Below are positions 1 to 9,982 of a stretch of DNA of 64,000 nucleotides, piece after piece. The notes beneath the pieces are model-generated. The model saw nothing but the letters and a program-made list of their open reading frames with translations, did no database searches and was not told the DNA's origin. The number at the start of each line of letters is the position of its first letter. Position 1 is the stretch's first letter. Source of the DNA: Akkermansia sp. (GTDB lineage Bacteria > Verrucomicrobiota > Verrucomicrobiia > Verrucomicrobiales > Akkermansiaceae); assembly GCA_030523775.1 (NCBI GenBank), contig JAUNHW010000004.1, positions 13,714-77,713 on the forward strand, in the 5' to 3' direction. Position numbers and translations under genes: made by a program.

Positions 1-628
1 TCTTGGCTTTCTTGGAGGAGGACTTCTTGCCCTTCTTGGCGGAGGGCTGGTCGTTGTGCACATCCGCCAGGCCTTCCGCATCCGGCCCCAGGCTGTACAC
101 CAGGCACTTCTTGCCGCGCACGCGCACCGTCAGGTCGAAGGGGTCGTATGCGCCCTCGTCGGATTCGTTGATGGTGATGTAGTAGGGCTTGCCCCAGGGG
201 TCGTAGTAGCCGATTTCATCGTCCTTCACATACAGGCCGTTCTGCTTGCCGGGCTGTTCGTCGGATTTCAGGTAGGTTTCCTTGGTGGTGTTGATGCGGT
301 CGGAGCCGTCCGGCTCGCGGTTGGTGAGAATGGCCACCAGGCCGGCGTCCTTGTTGTCGAAGGTGGCGAGGTAGATTTGGTCCTGCCCGTCCGGCTGGGC
401 GGCGCGGGTATCGTAGGGCATCATGCCGTTGAAGTCCTGCGCGTAGCGGGAGCAGGCCTCCACGATATCCGTGCAGCCCTTCTTGGCGGCAACCTTGCGC
501 GCGTTCTCCTGAACGCTCATGTAAACGGGGAAGGCAATACCGGCAACGGTGGCCAGGATGGCAATGACGACCAGAAGCTCGATCAAGGTGAAACCCTTTG
601 CGGAACGGTGGGGAAAACGCGTCTTCAT
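1..628 (-). CDS. Type II secretion/type IV pilin-like pseudopilin, 3' end cut by window edge
   Basis: Reading leftward from the ATG at 628, the first 209 residues are in the window; the C terminus lies outside. Residues 12-19 are GFTLIELL, the class III prepilin cleavage and methylation motif (cut after Gly12, Glu at mature position 5), followed by a hydrophobic helix (residues 13-35). The rest is a small globular head typical of GspG/PilA-like pseudopilins in Verrucomicrobiota and Planctomycetota. The visible C-terminal part turns very Lys/Ser-rich (KKGKKSSSKKAK), unusual for a pseudopilin. The protein should be processed at the inner membrane and assembled into a pilus or pseudopilus. No other secretion gene is in view, so pilus versus type II secretion cannot be told apart. 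The start fits a promoter whose -10 box ends 8 bases upstream. Confidence 0.9.
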   Translation of the reverse strand, partial: MKTRFPHRSAKGFTLIELLVVIAILATVAGIAFPVYMSVQENARKVAAKKGCTDIVEACSRYAQDFNGMMPYDTRAAQPDGQDQIYLATFDNKDAGLVAILTNREPDGSDRINTTKETYLKSDEQPGKQNGLYVKDDEIGYYDPWGKPYYITINESDEGAYDPFDLTVRVRGKKCLVYSLGPDAEGLADVHNDQPSAKKGKKSSSKKAK

Positions 629-636
629 ACGCGCGC

Positions 637-665
637 ATCCTAGCACATGCCAGGCGCGGGTGCAA
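637..665 (-). promoter_or_regulatory. Promoter of the pseudopilin gene (near-leaderless)
   Basis: On the minus strand TTGCAC (660-665) is followed by a 17-base spacer and TAGGAT (637-642). Eight bases separate the -10 box from the ATG at 628, so transcription would begin one or two bases before the start codon. Confidence 0.65.
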
Positions 666-738
666 GCTGTTTCTGCGGGAAAATTGCGCGCGGCGCGCTG
701 GCGTGCCCTTTTTACTTTCCCGGCAGAGCGCGCTGTGC

Positions 739-744
739 TATGCT
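739..744 (+). promoter_or_regulatory. -10 box of the uracil-DNA glycosylase gene
   Basis: TATGCT ends six bases before the ATG at 751, the same spacing as other genes here. No clear -35 box lies at 16-18 bases upstream, so this promoter is weaker evidence than the others. Confidence 0.4.
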
Positions 745-750
745 TCCCGC

Positions 751-1551
751 ATGGCCACCATCAGGCAGCTTACCGTGGAAAGCCTGGCGCACCTGGCTGC
801 GCAGGGTCAGGGGCGCACCGTGGTGGATGACGAGGCGCGCGGCATCCTGCGCGGCTGGATGCTTCACCCGCAGCAGGCGGCGCAGGGCGCACCCGCACCG
901 CAGAAGGCGGGGGCCGGTGCCATGACCGTGGAGCAGAAGCTGGCGTACCTGCGCGGGCGCGCGGCGGATTGGCAACCCGCGCGGGCGCTCGGCACGCTGC
1001 GGGAGAAGATGGTCTTCTCCGTGGGCAACCCGCATGCGCGGTTCATGCTGGTGGGGGAGGCCCCCGGGTACGATGAGGAGCGCCTGGGCGAACCCTTCGT
1101 GGGGCGCGCCGGGCAGAAGCTCAACCAGGTGCTGGCCGCCATGGGCCTGAAGCGGGAGGAGGTGTACATCTCCAACATCTGCAAGTGGCGGCCGGACATG
1201 GGGGCGGGGCAGGGCATCTCCAACCGCCCGCCCACGCCGGGGGAGATTGCCGCATGCGTGAAGATTGTGCTGGCGGAGATACGCGCCATTGCCCCGCGCT
1301 GCATCATGTGCCTGGGCGGCACCGCGGGCAACGGGCTGCTGGGGCTGCAGGGCGCCTCCGTGGGTTCCCTGCGCGGCAAGTGGCACGAGTGCCAGGGCAT
1401 CCCCGTGCGCGTGACCTACCACCCCAGCTACCTGCTGCGCAACGAAACCCTTTCCGCCCGCCGCGCGGTGTGGGAGGATATGCTGGCCGCCATGGAGGTG
1501 CTGGGCATGCCCATCTCCGAAAAGCAGCGCAACTATTTTCTGCAGCCATGA
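751..1551 (+). CDS. Uracil-DNA glycosylase, family 4-like, lacking N-terminal Fe-S cysteines
   Basis: 266 residues. Removes uracil from DNA in base-excision repair. The core carries the family 4 signatures: GEAPGYDEE with the following PFVGRAG (motif 1 and uracil pocket), NRPPTPGE, and YHPSYLLRN near the end (motif 2 His). In family 4 enzymes four cysteines hold a 4Fe-4S cluster, two of them ahead of motif 1. Here no CxxC pair precedes GEAPG; only the later region (SNICKWRP, AACVK) has cysteines. The N-terminal 90 residues are Ala/Arg-rich linker. The ATG at 751 is chosen because a -10 box lies just upstream and conserved sequence starts well after it; the frame is open further 5'. The stop overlaps the next start (ATGATG at 1548-1553). 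Confidence 0.85.
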   Translation: MATIRQLTVESLAHLAAQGQGRTVVDDEARGILRGWMLHPQQAAQGAPAPQKAGAGAMTVEQKLAYLRGRAADWQPARALGTLREKMVFSVGNPHARFMLVGEAPGYDEERLGEPFVGRAGQKLNQVLAAMGLKREEVYISNICKWRPDMGAGQGISNRPPTPGEIAACVKIVLAEIRAIAPRCIMCLGGTAGNGLLGLQGASVGSLRGKWHECQGIPVRVTYHPSYLLRNETLSARRAVWEDMLAAMEVLGMPISEKQRNYFLQP

Positions 1552-2216
1552 TGCGTGCCTCCGCCATGCTTTGTGCCGTGCTGCTGCTCGTTTCCTGCTT
1601 CCACAACGAGCGGCTTGCGGATGCCGCGGCGGAGGGCAACGCCGCAGCGCAGTACGAATACGGCCGCCGCCTGCTGGGCGGGGAGAAGGGGCTTTCCGCC
1701 AACCCGCACCAGGCCGCGCTCTGGCTCACGGCGGCATCCCTGCGCGGCCACGCCAAGGCGCAGTCCCTGCTGGGCTGGTGCTACGCGCAGGGGTGCGGCG
1801 TGGAGAAATCCGCCGCAGAATCCCGCAAGTGGTACGAGGCATCCGCGCGGCAGGGCAGCGCCGTTGCCTGCCTGGAGCTCGCCAAGGCCAGCCTGCGGGA
1901 ACACCGCGAACCCGATGCCGCATACTGGCTCAAACCGCTGGCGGAGGCCGGGTACACGGGCCCGCAGAGCTTCCTGGGCAAACTCTGCCTTCTGGACAAG
2001 GGCGGTGCCATCCCGCAGGCGGAGGCCCAGCGCTACCTGCGTTTCGCCGCCATGAACGGTGATGCGGAGTCTTGCATGCTCATGGCCTACTGCTATGCCG
2101 CCGGTATCGGTGTGCCAAGAAACCCCGTCCTTGTGAACAGCTGGCTCCGCATGTCTGCCGAGCTCGGCGACCCCGCCGCCAAAAGCCTGCTCACCGTTCC
2201 CCTGGATGCCGATTGA
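1548..2216 (+). CDS. Sel1-like repeat lipoprotein
   Basis: 222 residues if translation starts at the ATG at 1548 (a second ATG follows at 1551). A short signal peptide ends in LLVSC, a lipobox with Cys17, so the protein should be a lipoprotein. The mature part is built from Sel1-like repeats of about 36 residues (AAAEGNAAAQYEYGRRLL, AASLRGHAKAQSLLGWCYAQG, and so on), a TPR-like helical solenoid for protein contacts. It overlaps the upstream glycosylase stop by four bases and is probably translated with it. No specific function can be assigned. A second Sel1-type gene lies at 42764 without a signal peptide. Confidence 0.85.
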   Translation: MMRASAMLCAVLLLVSCFHNERLADAAAEGNAAAQYEYGRRLLGGEKGLSANPHQAALWLTAASLRGHAKAQSLLGWCYAQGCGVEKSAAESRKWYEASARQGSAVACLELAKASLREHREPDAAYWLKPLAEAGYTGPQSFLGKLCLLDKGGAIPQAEAQRYLRFAAMNGDAESCMLMAYCYAAGIGVPRNPVLVNSWLRMSAELGDPAAKSLLTVPLDAD

Positions 2217-2250
2217 CCGCCCCCGGCTATCGCAAATTGAATTTTCCCCC

Positions 2251-2279
2251 TTGCATTCCCAGCGCGCGGGGAGTAGAGT
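2251..2279 (+). promoter_or_regulatory. Promoter of the M42 peptidase gene (near-leaderless)
   Basis: TTGCAT (2251-2256), 17-base spacer, TAGAGT (2274-2279); the ATG at 2289 follows nine bases after the -10 box. Confidence 0.65.
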
Positions 2280-2288
2280 AGTGCCTGT

Positions 2289-3428
2289 ATGAATATTCCG
2301 CTTTTCAAGAAGCTGTGCGAGGCGACAGGTGCGCCCGCGTTCGAGTACGAGATCCGTCAGGCCCTCATCGATGAAATGGCACCCCTGGCCGACGACGTTT
2401 GGGTGGACAACATCGGCAACGTCATTGCCCTCGTCAAGGGCAAGAGCTCCGATGAGCGCATCATGTGCGCCGCCCACATGGATGAAATCGGCTTCATCGT
2501 GCGCCATATCGATAATGACGGCTTCATCCGCATCCTGCCGCTGGGCGGGTTTGATCCCAAGACGCTCACCGCGCAGCGCGTGGTGGTGCACGGCAAGAAG
2601 GACCTCCCCGGCTGCATGGGCGTGAAGCCCATCCACGTGATGACCCCGGACGAGCGCACCAAGATGCCCGCCGTCACGGATTTCGTGGTGGATGTGGGCA
2701 TGACCAAGAAGGAGCTGGAGAAGTGGGTCTCCGTGGGCGATTCCATCACCCGCGTGGGCGACCTTGTGGAGATGGGAGACTGCCTGAACGTGAAGAGCAT
2801 CGACAACCGCGGCGGCTGCTACCTGTTGGTGGAGGCCGTGCGCCAGCTCAAGAAGGCCGGCATCACCCCCATGTATGACCTCTATGCCGTCTTCACCGTG
2901 CAGGAGGAGGTCGGCCTGCGCGGAGCCCAGGCTTCCACGCTTGCCATCCAGCCCACCTTCTCCTTCGCGCTGGACACCACCATCGCGTTCGACACCCCCG
3001 GCAGCGGCGCGCACGACAAGTGCACCGTGCTGGGCAAGGGCGCGGGCGTGAAGGTGTACGACGGCACCATGATCACGGACAACCGCATGGTCAAGTACAT
3101 GGTGGCCCTGGCGGAGGAAGGCAAGATACCCTACCAGCTGGAGCTCCTCTCCGCCGGCGGAACGGATGCCGGCGCCCTGCAGAAGTTCGCCGCGGGCGGT
3201 TCCATCTGCGGCGCCCTCTCCATCCCGGTGCGCAACGTGCACCAGAGCATTGAGATGGCCCACAAGACGGATGTGCAGGCCTGCGTGGACCTGCTGGCCG
3301 CAAGCCTGGCCAACCTGGACCGCTGGGATTGGAGCTGGGAGAAGAAGGAGCGCAAGCTCGCCCCCAAGAAGGCTGCCAAGAAGCCCGCGGCCTCCAAGAA
3401 GAAGCCCCAGCCCAAGCGCAGGAAGTAA
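2289..3428 (+). CDS. M42 family metallopeptidase with a basic C-terminal tail
   Basis: 379 residues. M42 enzymes are cytoplasmic di-metal aminopeptidases forming dodecameric shells that trim peptides. Metal and catalytic residues are visible: His63 and Asp65 in AHMDEIG, Asp172 in SIDNRGG, the Glu206-Glu207 pair in VQEEVGL, Asp229 in ALDT and His318 in RNVHQS. The family domain ends near residue 347. The last 27 residues are a Lys/Pro/Ala tail (APKKAAKKPAAS, then QPKRRK) not normal for M42 peptidases and looking like a nucleic-acid or ribosome-binding extension. The gene stands alone with its own promoter and is closed by a hairpin terminator shared with the convergent gene. Confidence 0.92.
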   Translation: MNIPLFKKLCEATGAPAFEYEIRQALIDEMAPLADDVWVDNIGNVIALVKGKSSDERIMCAAHMDEIGFIVRHIDNDGFIRILPLGGFDPKTLTAQRVVVHGKKDLPGCMGVKPIHVMTPDERTKMPAVTDFVVDVGMTKKELEKWVSVGDSITRVGDLVEMGDCLNVKSIDNRGGCYLLVEAVRQLKKAGITPMYDLYAVFTVQEEVGLRGAQASTLAIQPTFSFALDTTIAFDTPGSGAHDKCTVLGKGAGVKVYDGTMITDNRMVKYMVALAEEGKIPYQLELLSAGGTDAGALQKFAAGGSICGALSIPVRNVHQSIEMAHKTDVQACVDLLAASLANLDRWDWSWEKKERKLAPKKAAKKPAASKKKPQPKRRK

Positions 3429-3448
3429 GCTTCTTCCCCATACTGTTC

Positions 3449-3481
3449 AAAGGGCCATCCGGTGATGCCGGGTGGCCCTTT
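3449..3481. terminator. Bidirectional intrinsic terminator
   Basis: Stem 3449-3462 (AAAGGGCCATCCGG) pairs with 3467-3481 (CCGGGTGGCCCTTT) around a four-base loop, with T or A runs on both sides. It lies between the convergent M42 peptidase and HGSNAT-like genes. It belongs to a small family with the terminators near 49900 and 53030, all containing CATCCGG. Confidence 0.85.
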
Positions 3482-3500
3482 CAATTGAACGGCGGAGCGC

Positions 3501-4607
3501 TTAAAGCTTGATGAAAACCTTGCGGCGGTAGAGGAACAACGCCACCAGCCAGACCAGGAGCAGGGCGGTGGCGGCGTAGGCTACGGGCAGCCATTGCGGC
3601 TCCAGCAGGCTTTGCCACACGCCGCAGCTGAGCTGGTGTGCCAGGTTTTCCACGGGAAGCAGGTTGACCAGCAAATAGAGGAACAGGGCGTTGCACCCGA
3701 TGACTCGGAGCGGAAAGGCCCACTTGCGCCACGGCAGGATGTCCAGCAGGAGATGGAACAGCGCCAGCAGCAGGGAGCAGACGCCCGCCGCCGCCAGCAC
3801 AAACCCGGCGGTCCAGATGTTCTTGATGCAGGGCAGGGGCGTAGAGGCCGCGATGAGCGCCACGCCAGCCGCCGCCATCAGCCACAGGCCTTTCCCCGCC
3901 GGCAGGGAAAGCAGGCTGCCGCCCGCAAAGCCGAACAGGCACAGCGCCGTGGCGGATACTATGCAGAGCGGGCCTTCCGGGTCGAACTCCGCGCGGTACA
4001 GGTGCCCCGGACACAGCAGGGCGTCAACGCGCGCATTGAAACTGCCCGCCACCGTATAATCCCCGCCCAGGTGCTGGCAGAGCCCCACGGCCAGCAGGAT
4101 GGCGGCGCCGCACACCGCGCAGGAAAGCGCGTTGCGCCGCAGCAGCAGGGCCAGGGAACCCGCCAGCGCGCCGGATATGCCGATGAGGCCGAGAACGGAG
4201 GCGCAGCGCATGCCGGAGTCCAGGCTCACCATGCCGTTCACGGCCCAGCCCAGTACCACCAGGATGGCGGCGCGCATCCACATTTTCCCGAGGAGACGCG
4301 GCCAGCCCAATCCCTGCTTTGCGCGGCGGACCAGGGAGAGCTGCATGGAGGCACCCGCCAGGAAGACGAACAGGGGGAACACCAGATCGTACGCCACCAG
4401 CCCCTCCCAATCCACATGGGTGAGCTGCTGCCGCAGGCCCTGCGCCACCGTGCTGTCCGGTGCGGCCTTGGCAATGGCGTACACCAGGGTGTCCAGCCCG
4501 GCAATGATGAGCATATCCAGCCCGCGCAGGGCATCCAGGCTCGCCAGGCGGGCGGGTTTGCCCGCCTGGCCGCAGCATTCCTCCAGCGTGTCCGAGGGCG
4601 TGCTCAT
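3501..4607 (-). CDS. HGSNAT/NagX-like membrane acyltransferase (DUF5009 type)
   Basis: 368 residues, about ten hydrophobic helices. The N-terminal LASLDALRGLDMLII and the DLVFPLFVFLAGASM block are typical of the COG4299 family, which includes human heparan-alpha-glucosaminide N-acetyltransferase and bacterial NagX. Human HGSNAT uses acetyl-CoA to acetylate terminal glucosamine on the far side of the membrane. The gene begins 14 bases after the stop of the GH89 alpha-N-acetylglucosaminidase gene on the same strand, so the two are almost certainly one operon. The pairing supports a role in preparing non-acetylated alpha-glucosaminides for GH89, but this is inferred from context; the substrate could be another amino sugar. 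Confidence 0.75.
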   Translation of the reverse strand: MSTPSDTLEECCGQAGKPARLASLDALRGLDMLIIAGLDTLVYAIAKAAPDSTVAQGLRQQLTHVDWEGLVAYDLVFPLFVFLAGASMQLSLVRRAKQGLGWPRLLGKMWMRAAILVVLGWAVNGMVSLDSGMRCASVLGLIGISGALAGSLALLLRRNALSCAVCGAAILLAVGLCQHLGGDYTVAGSFNARVDALLCPGHLYRAEFDPEGPLCIVSATALCLFGFAGGSLLSLPAGKGLWLMAAAGVALIAASTPLPCIKNIWTAGFVLAAAGVCSLLLALFHLLLDILPWRKWAFPLRVIGCNALFLYLLVNLLPVENLAHQLSCGVWQSLLEPQWLPVAYAATALLLVWLVALFLYRRKVFIKL

Positions 4608-4621
4608 GATGGGATGGGGCG

Positions 4622-7141
4622 CTATTTCTTCTTGGGCAGGAGCTCCACGGAGCCGTAGGAGTTGTTGCCGCCGTTGGAGCGCACGCGCGCGATGATGTGG
4701 CAGCTGTTGTTGCCGGCGGTGCCTGCGGGCAGGGTGAAGCGGTACACGCTGTTGGAGGAGGAGTCGCCGGTGAAGCCGTCCTGCTTCACATCCGCCACAA
4801 TCTGGCCGTCCAGCTCAATCTTGACCTCTGAGATGTCCAGGCGGTGGCTGCCGCGCACAAAGCGGAAGCGCACGGCACCCGCCTGCCGCAAATCCTCCGT
4901 GGAGACAGGCCAGGAGATTTCCTTCCACTCGGTGGAAACCTGGTCGGGCGACCACGTGGCCACCTGCTTGCTGTTGTCCTTGGGCTTCAGGGCGTCCGCG
5001 GTGATGGGGGCGGCCTTGGCGATGAGCTTGACGGCGGCCTCCACGGGGTTCTTGTACGGTTTGGCCTGGGAGACGCCGTGCCTCTGCTCCACCCAGTTGA
5101 GCTCCCACTTGGCCACGTCCACCTTCTCCGCGGGGTTGAAGCGGCCCTTCATGTGGAGCTGGTGGCGGGGCAGGTAGTAGTCGCGGATGAGGCCGCTCCA
5201 GGTGCGGGCGGCGTAGTCATTGACGGGCGGTCCCCACACGGTGATGAGGCGGCGTGCGTTCTTCTCGTAGTAGTCGGCCAGCTTCTCGTTGCCCTTGCCG
5301 TGCTTGCGGGCGAAGGCGAGCCAGCGGTCCAGGCGGAAGTTGGGGTGGCTCTCCAGCAGGCGGTCCATGGCCAGCATGTACTCCGTCACCTGCGCGTCCA
5401 GCTTCTTGGCCAGCTCGTCGTCGCCCTCCTGCAGCGCGCGGTCGCACGCCATGATGAGCAGCTCCACCTTGCCGCCCAGGTACGCGGCGGCGAATTCCTC
5501 CAGGTCCGCGCGGAAGAGCGGGCTGTCCTTGAGTTTGGGCGCGGCCTTGGCCAGGGTTTCGATGCCTTTGAAGTAGTCCTTGTTGGAGTTGATGCTGCCC
5601 TTGTTGGCGGCCCCGGCGCCGCGCAGCCAGTTGTAGTACGGATGGTCCGTGAACGTGCCGTACACGGACTTGCACATGAGCGCCCAGAACTCCTCCACCT
5701 CCTTGGGGCAGGTGCCGTAGCGGCAGGTGGAGTAGTTTCTCAGCCATGCGGTGAGGTCCATCTGCTTCTGCGACCATGCGGCGTCGCTCACCAGCTCGTA
5801 GATGACCTGGTTGTTCTCGATGCCCTCCGGAGCCATGCCGTGGCCCGCCAAGCGGCCGCGGTTGGGGGAATTCAGGGCCTCTAGGTGGCCGTTGGCGTAG
5901 AATTCCAGCACGCCGGTGTGGCCGCACTTGCCGCCCATGTTGGGGATGACGCTGTAAATCCACTGCTTGTTGTAGAAGCCCTTGTAGAAGTCCCAGTTCA
6001 CGCCGTTGTGCCATTTGTGCTTGTTGTAGTCCACGGCCTCGTCCAGCAGCATCATCTTGTCGTCCGGCACCTTGCTGATAAGGGCCGCCAGGCTGCGGGA
6101 ATCCCAGATGTGGCGCTGGAACCCGAACATCCAGCCCTGCATCATCCACACGGCGTCCGGGTTGGCCGCGGCTATGGAATCATACACCGCGCGGCCGTAG
6201 TCCGCCAGCATCTCGTAGCGCGCGGGCTGCCCGTGCGGCGGGAACGGCAGGTCCATCTCGTTGAAGCTGTCGATGAGGTAGTGGCTGCACTTGCCGAACT
6301 CCTTCTCCCATTCCTCGATGAACATGGTGCCAATCTTCTGGAAGAGTGGCTGGTCCGGCGTAACCATCCAGTTGTGCGGCAGACCGCCGTTCCAGTTGGT
6401 CTCCACCAGCTTGAGCTCCGGGTACAGCCGCTTGAGCGCCTGCGGCACAAAGCCCGCAAAGCCCGGGCACACCGGCGTCATCCCCAGCGAGCGCATGCGG
6501 TCCAGTATCTTGTGCTGCAGCGCAATCTGCCCCTCGTGCCACTCTTTTGGCATGGGGCTGTCCAGCGCGCTGATGTTGCCCATGCGCATCCACGGCAGGT
6601 GGGCGGGCCCCACAAAGTAGTGCTGGATTTCATCCTCCGTGAGCCTCAGGCGCTTGAACACGCGGGCGGTGATGGCCTCCTGCGCCACCAGCGCCAGCGG
6701 CATGTTGATGCCGTGCAGCGCCATGTAGTCGATTTCCTTTTCCCAGCGCTTCCAGTCCCAGTACACCATCGAGTACCCGAAGGTCACCACGTTGAAATAG
6801 TAGCGGTGGCGGAAGGGGGTGGAGCCCTCCGTGGCCGAGCCGTTTGCCCAGGGACCGGGCTGCACGCGGTTGCCGCTCCAGCTGCAGATGCCGCGCCCCT
6901 GTTCCTTGAGGGCGGCGTAGAAGCCGTGGGTGAGGGCCACGGGGGAGTTGCCGCTCACCTCCACGGTGCCGTCCTTCACCTCCACGCGGTAGTGGTCGGT
7001 CTCACCATCCTTCACGGCGTGGAGTTTCACGGGCACGGTGCCCCCGGTGAAGCGCTGGATGACCTCTTGCGCCGGCGTGCAGATATCCGCCGCCAGCGCG
7101 GTGGAGAGAAAACAAACGAGTGCGGTTGCTGTGCGTATCAT
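4622..7141 (-). CDS. Secreted alpha-N-acetylglucosaminidase, GH89
   Basis: 839 residues with a signal peptide (about residues 1-17, MIRTATALVCFLSTALA). GH89 enzymes cut terminal alpha-linked GlcNAc from heparan sulfate or from alpha-1,4-GlcNAc-capped gastric mucin O-glycans. The architecture is an N-terminal alpha/beta domain (about 20-105), the TIM-barrel core (about 110-450) and a helical C-terminal domain, then a beta-type domain after about 740. Candidate catalytic residues are Glu295 in DSFNEMD and Glu439 in MAPEGIENN, matching the human NAGLU pair Glu316/Glu446 in motif and order. The downstream partner is an HGSNAT-like membrane protein, and a ROK-type regulator lies just upstream on the same strand. 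A candidate promoter is present with a leader of about 20 bases. Confidence 0.93.
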   Translation of the reverse strand: MIRTATALVCFLSTALAADICTPAQEVIQRFTGGTVPVKLHAVKDGETDHYRVEVKDGTVEVSGNSPVALTHGFYAALKEQGRGICSWSGNRVQPGPWANGSATEGSTPFRHRYYFNVVTFGYSMVYWDWKRWEKEIDYMALHGINMPLALVAQEAITARVFKRLRLTEDEIQHYFVGPAHLPWMRMGNISALDSPMPKEWHEGQIALQHKILDRMRSLGMTPVCPGFAGFVPQALKRLYPELKLVETNWNGGLPHNWMVTPDQPLFQKIGTMFIEEWEKEFGKCSHYLIDSFNEMDLPFPPHGQPARYEMLADYGRAVYDSIAAANPDAVWMMQGWMFGFQRHIWDSRSLAALISKVPDDKMMLLDEAVDYNKHKWHNGVNWDFYKGFYNKQWIYSVIPNMGGKCGHTGVLEFYANGHLEALNSPNRGRLAGHGMAPEGIENNQVIYELVSDAAWSQKQMDLTAWLRNYSTCRYGTCPKEVEEFWALMCKSVYGTFTDHPYYNWLRGAGAANKGSINSNKDYFKGIETLAKAAPKLKDSPLFRADLEEFAAAYLGGKVELLIMACDRALQEGDDELAKKLDAQVTEYMLAMDRLLESHPNFRLDRWLAFARKHGKGNEKLADYYEKNARRLITVWGPPVNDYAARTWSGLIRDYYLPRHQLHMKGRFNPAEKVDVAKWELNWVEQRHGVSQAKPYKNPVEAAVKLIAKAAPITADALKPKDNSKQVATWSPDQVSTEWKEISWPVSTEDLRQAGAVRFRFVRGSHRLDISEVKIELDGQIVADVKQDGFTGDSSSNSVYRFTLPAGTAGNNSCHIIARVRSNGGNNSYGSVELLPKKK

Positions 7142-7168
7142 GTTTGCGAACCTGTTTCAGCGCCGCTC

Positions 7169-7197
7169 ATCCTAGCACAACCGCGCGCCGCTTGAAA
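7169..7197 (-). promoter_or_regulatory. Promoter of the GH89 operon
   Basis: TTTCAA (7192-7197), 17-base spacer, TAGGAT (7169-7174) on the minus strand. The TGTGCTAGGATG context is identical to that of the pseudopilin promoter. The ATG at 7141 is 27 bases past the -10 box, giving a short leader. Confidence 0.55.
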
Positions 7198-7256
7198 GGA
7201 TATTCGCGGGGAAGCCTGCGCGCGCTGCATGTGTATGCGGTGCGGGCATTGGTGTT

Positions 7257-8150
7257 TTACGCCATTTGCGCGGCTGCGCGGAGGATGAGGGGTTGCGTTT
7301 CCTGCGGAGCGGTTTCCCGGAAGGATAGTTTGGGCGGGTTGGCGCATTGCTCCAGGCGGGTGGCACAGGTGAAGCGGATGCGCGTGGTGAGCTTGCGGGT
7401 CCAGCTTTCCGCGTGCAGCACCACGCGCTGCGGCGCCAGTGCGCAGGTGAGCGTGAGCACCAGGCGGGAGACGGCTTCCACCACGGCCGTGGTGTCGCTG
7501 TGGTCCAGCTGCGCCCACGGCACGGCGGCGGGCAGCAGGCTCAACTGACCGCATGCGGAGACGGCGCCGCGGCGGCGGTGGGCGCCCTGCGGCTGCCCGC
7601 CGCGCGGCAGGTAGAGGGTGAGGGTGTGCTCCCTGGTATCCTGCATGGCGAGCGCCAGTGCGCAGTTGATGCGGTGCACGGGGCAGCCGTAGCGTTCCGC
7701 TAGGTGTTTCTCCAGTCCGCAGTCGGGCATGCTTTCCGGCAGGTCCAGGGAGATGCCGCGCAGCGGTGCCGCGCCGCGCCGCGTGTTGGCATCCAGCCAA
7801 TCATCCAGGCTTTCCGCGTGCAGCATGGCAAAGCCCATCTCGCGGCTGCGGCGCAGCGGACCGCCCCGCATATCCGTGAGCACCATGCCGCCCTGCAGCA
7901 TGCGCCCCGCCGCCTCTGCGTGGAAGTGCGCCAGCATGCCGTAGCTTGCGGCGGGACGGTAATGCATCACGGGCCGCCCCCCGCCGGAATCGCCCGTTCC
8001 CGCCTCCTCCACCTCGCCGCGCGCCGCCAGGCGGCCGATAATACGACCCGCCATCACCGCGCTCACGCCCGCGAGCCGCGCCAGGGCAGGGCGGGTGTCC
8101 GCCTTGCCCTCCCGCAGCAACCTGCGAATCCTGTCCTCCGCCCCGGGCAT
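7257..8150 (-). CDS. ROK-type winged-helix transcriptional regulator (degenerate kinase domain)
   Basis: 297 residues from the ATG at 8150; a TTG three codons upstream is less likely. Residues 1-65 form a winged helix-turn-helix (RRLLREG..ALARLAGVSAVMAGRIIGRLAARGEVEE) followed by the SGGGRPVMHYR wing typical of ROK/NagC/XylR repressors. The remaining 230 residues resemble a ROK fold in length, but I see neither the ATP-binding DxGxT motif nor the zinc-binding CxCGxxGC motif, so sugar kinase activity is unlikely. The position directly upstream of the GH89/HGSNAT-like operon suggests it controls that operon in response to an amino sugar; this is inference. Its own promoter carries a tandem repeat that could be the autoregulatory operator. 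Confidence 0.7.
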   Translation of the reverse strand: MPGAEDRIRRLLREGKADTRPALARLAGVSAVMAGRIIGRLAARGEVEEAGTGDSGGGRPVMHYRPAASYGMLAHFHAEAAGRMLQGGMVLTDMRGGPLRRSREMGFAMLHAESLDDWLDANTRRGAAPLRGISLDLPESMPDCGLEKHLAERYGCPVHRINCALALAMQDTREHTLTLYLPRGGQPQGAHRRRGAVSACGQLSLLPAAVPWAQLDHSDTTAVVEAVSRLVLTLTCALAPQRVVLHAESWTRKLTTRIRFTCATRLEQCANPPKLSFRETAPQETQPLILRAAAQMA

Positions 8151-8158
8151 ACTTAACA

Positions 8159-9960
<1,802 letters not shown>

Positions 9961-9982
9961 GCCGCGCCGCAGTGACACACCC

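Noticed and set aside
216..665. 149-codon minus-strand frame overlapping the pseudopilin
   Set aside because: It is the wrong frame; the pseudopilin frame, with GFTLIELL, lies in another phase and continues past the window edge.
1533..3263. 576-codon minus-strand frame across the Sel1 and M42 genes
   Set aside because: Spans two unrelated real genes on the other strand and has no recognisable domain.
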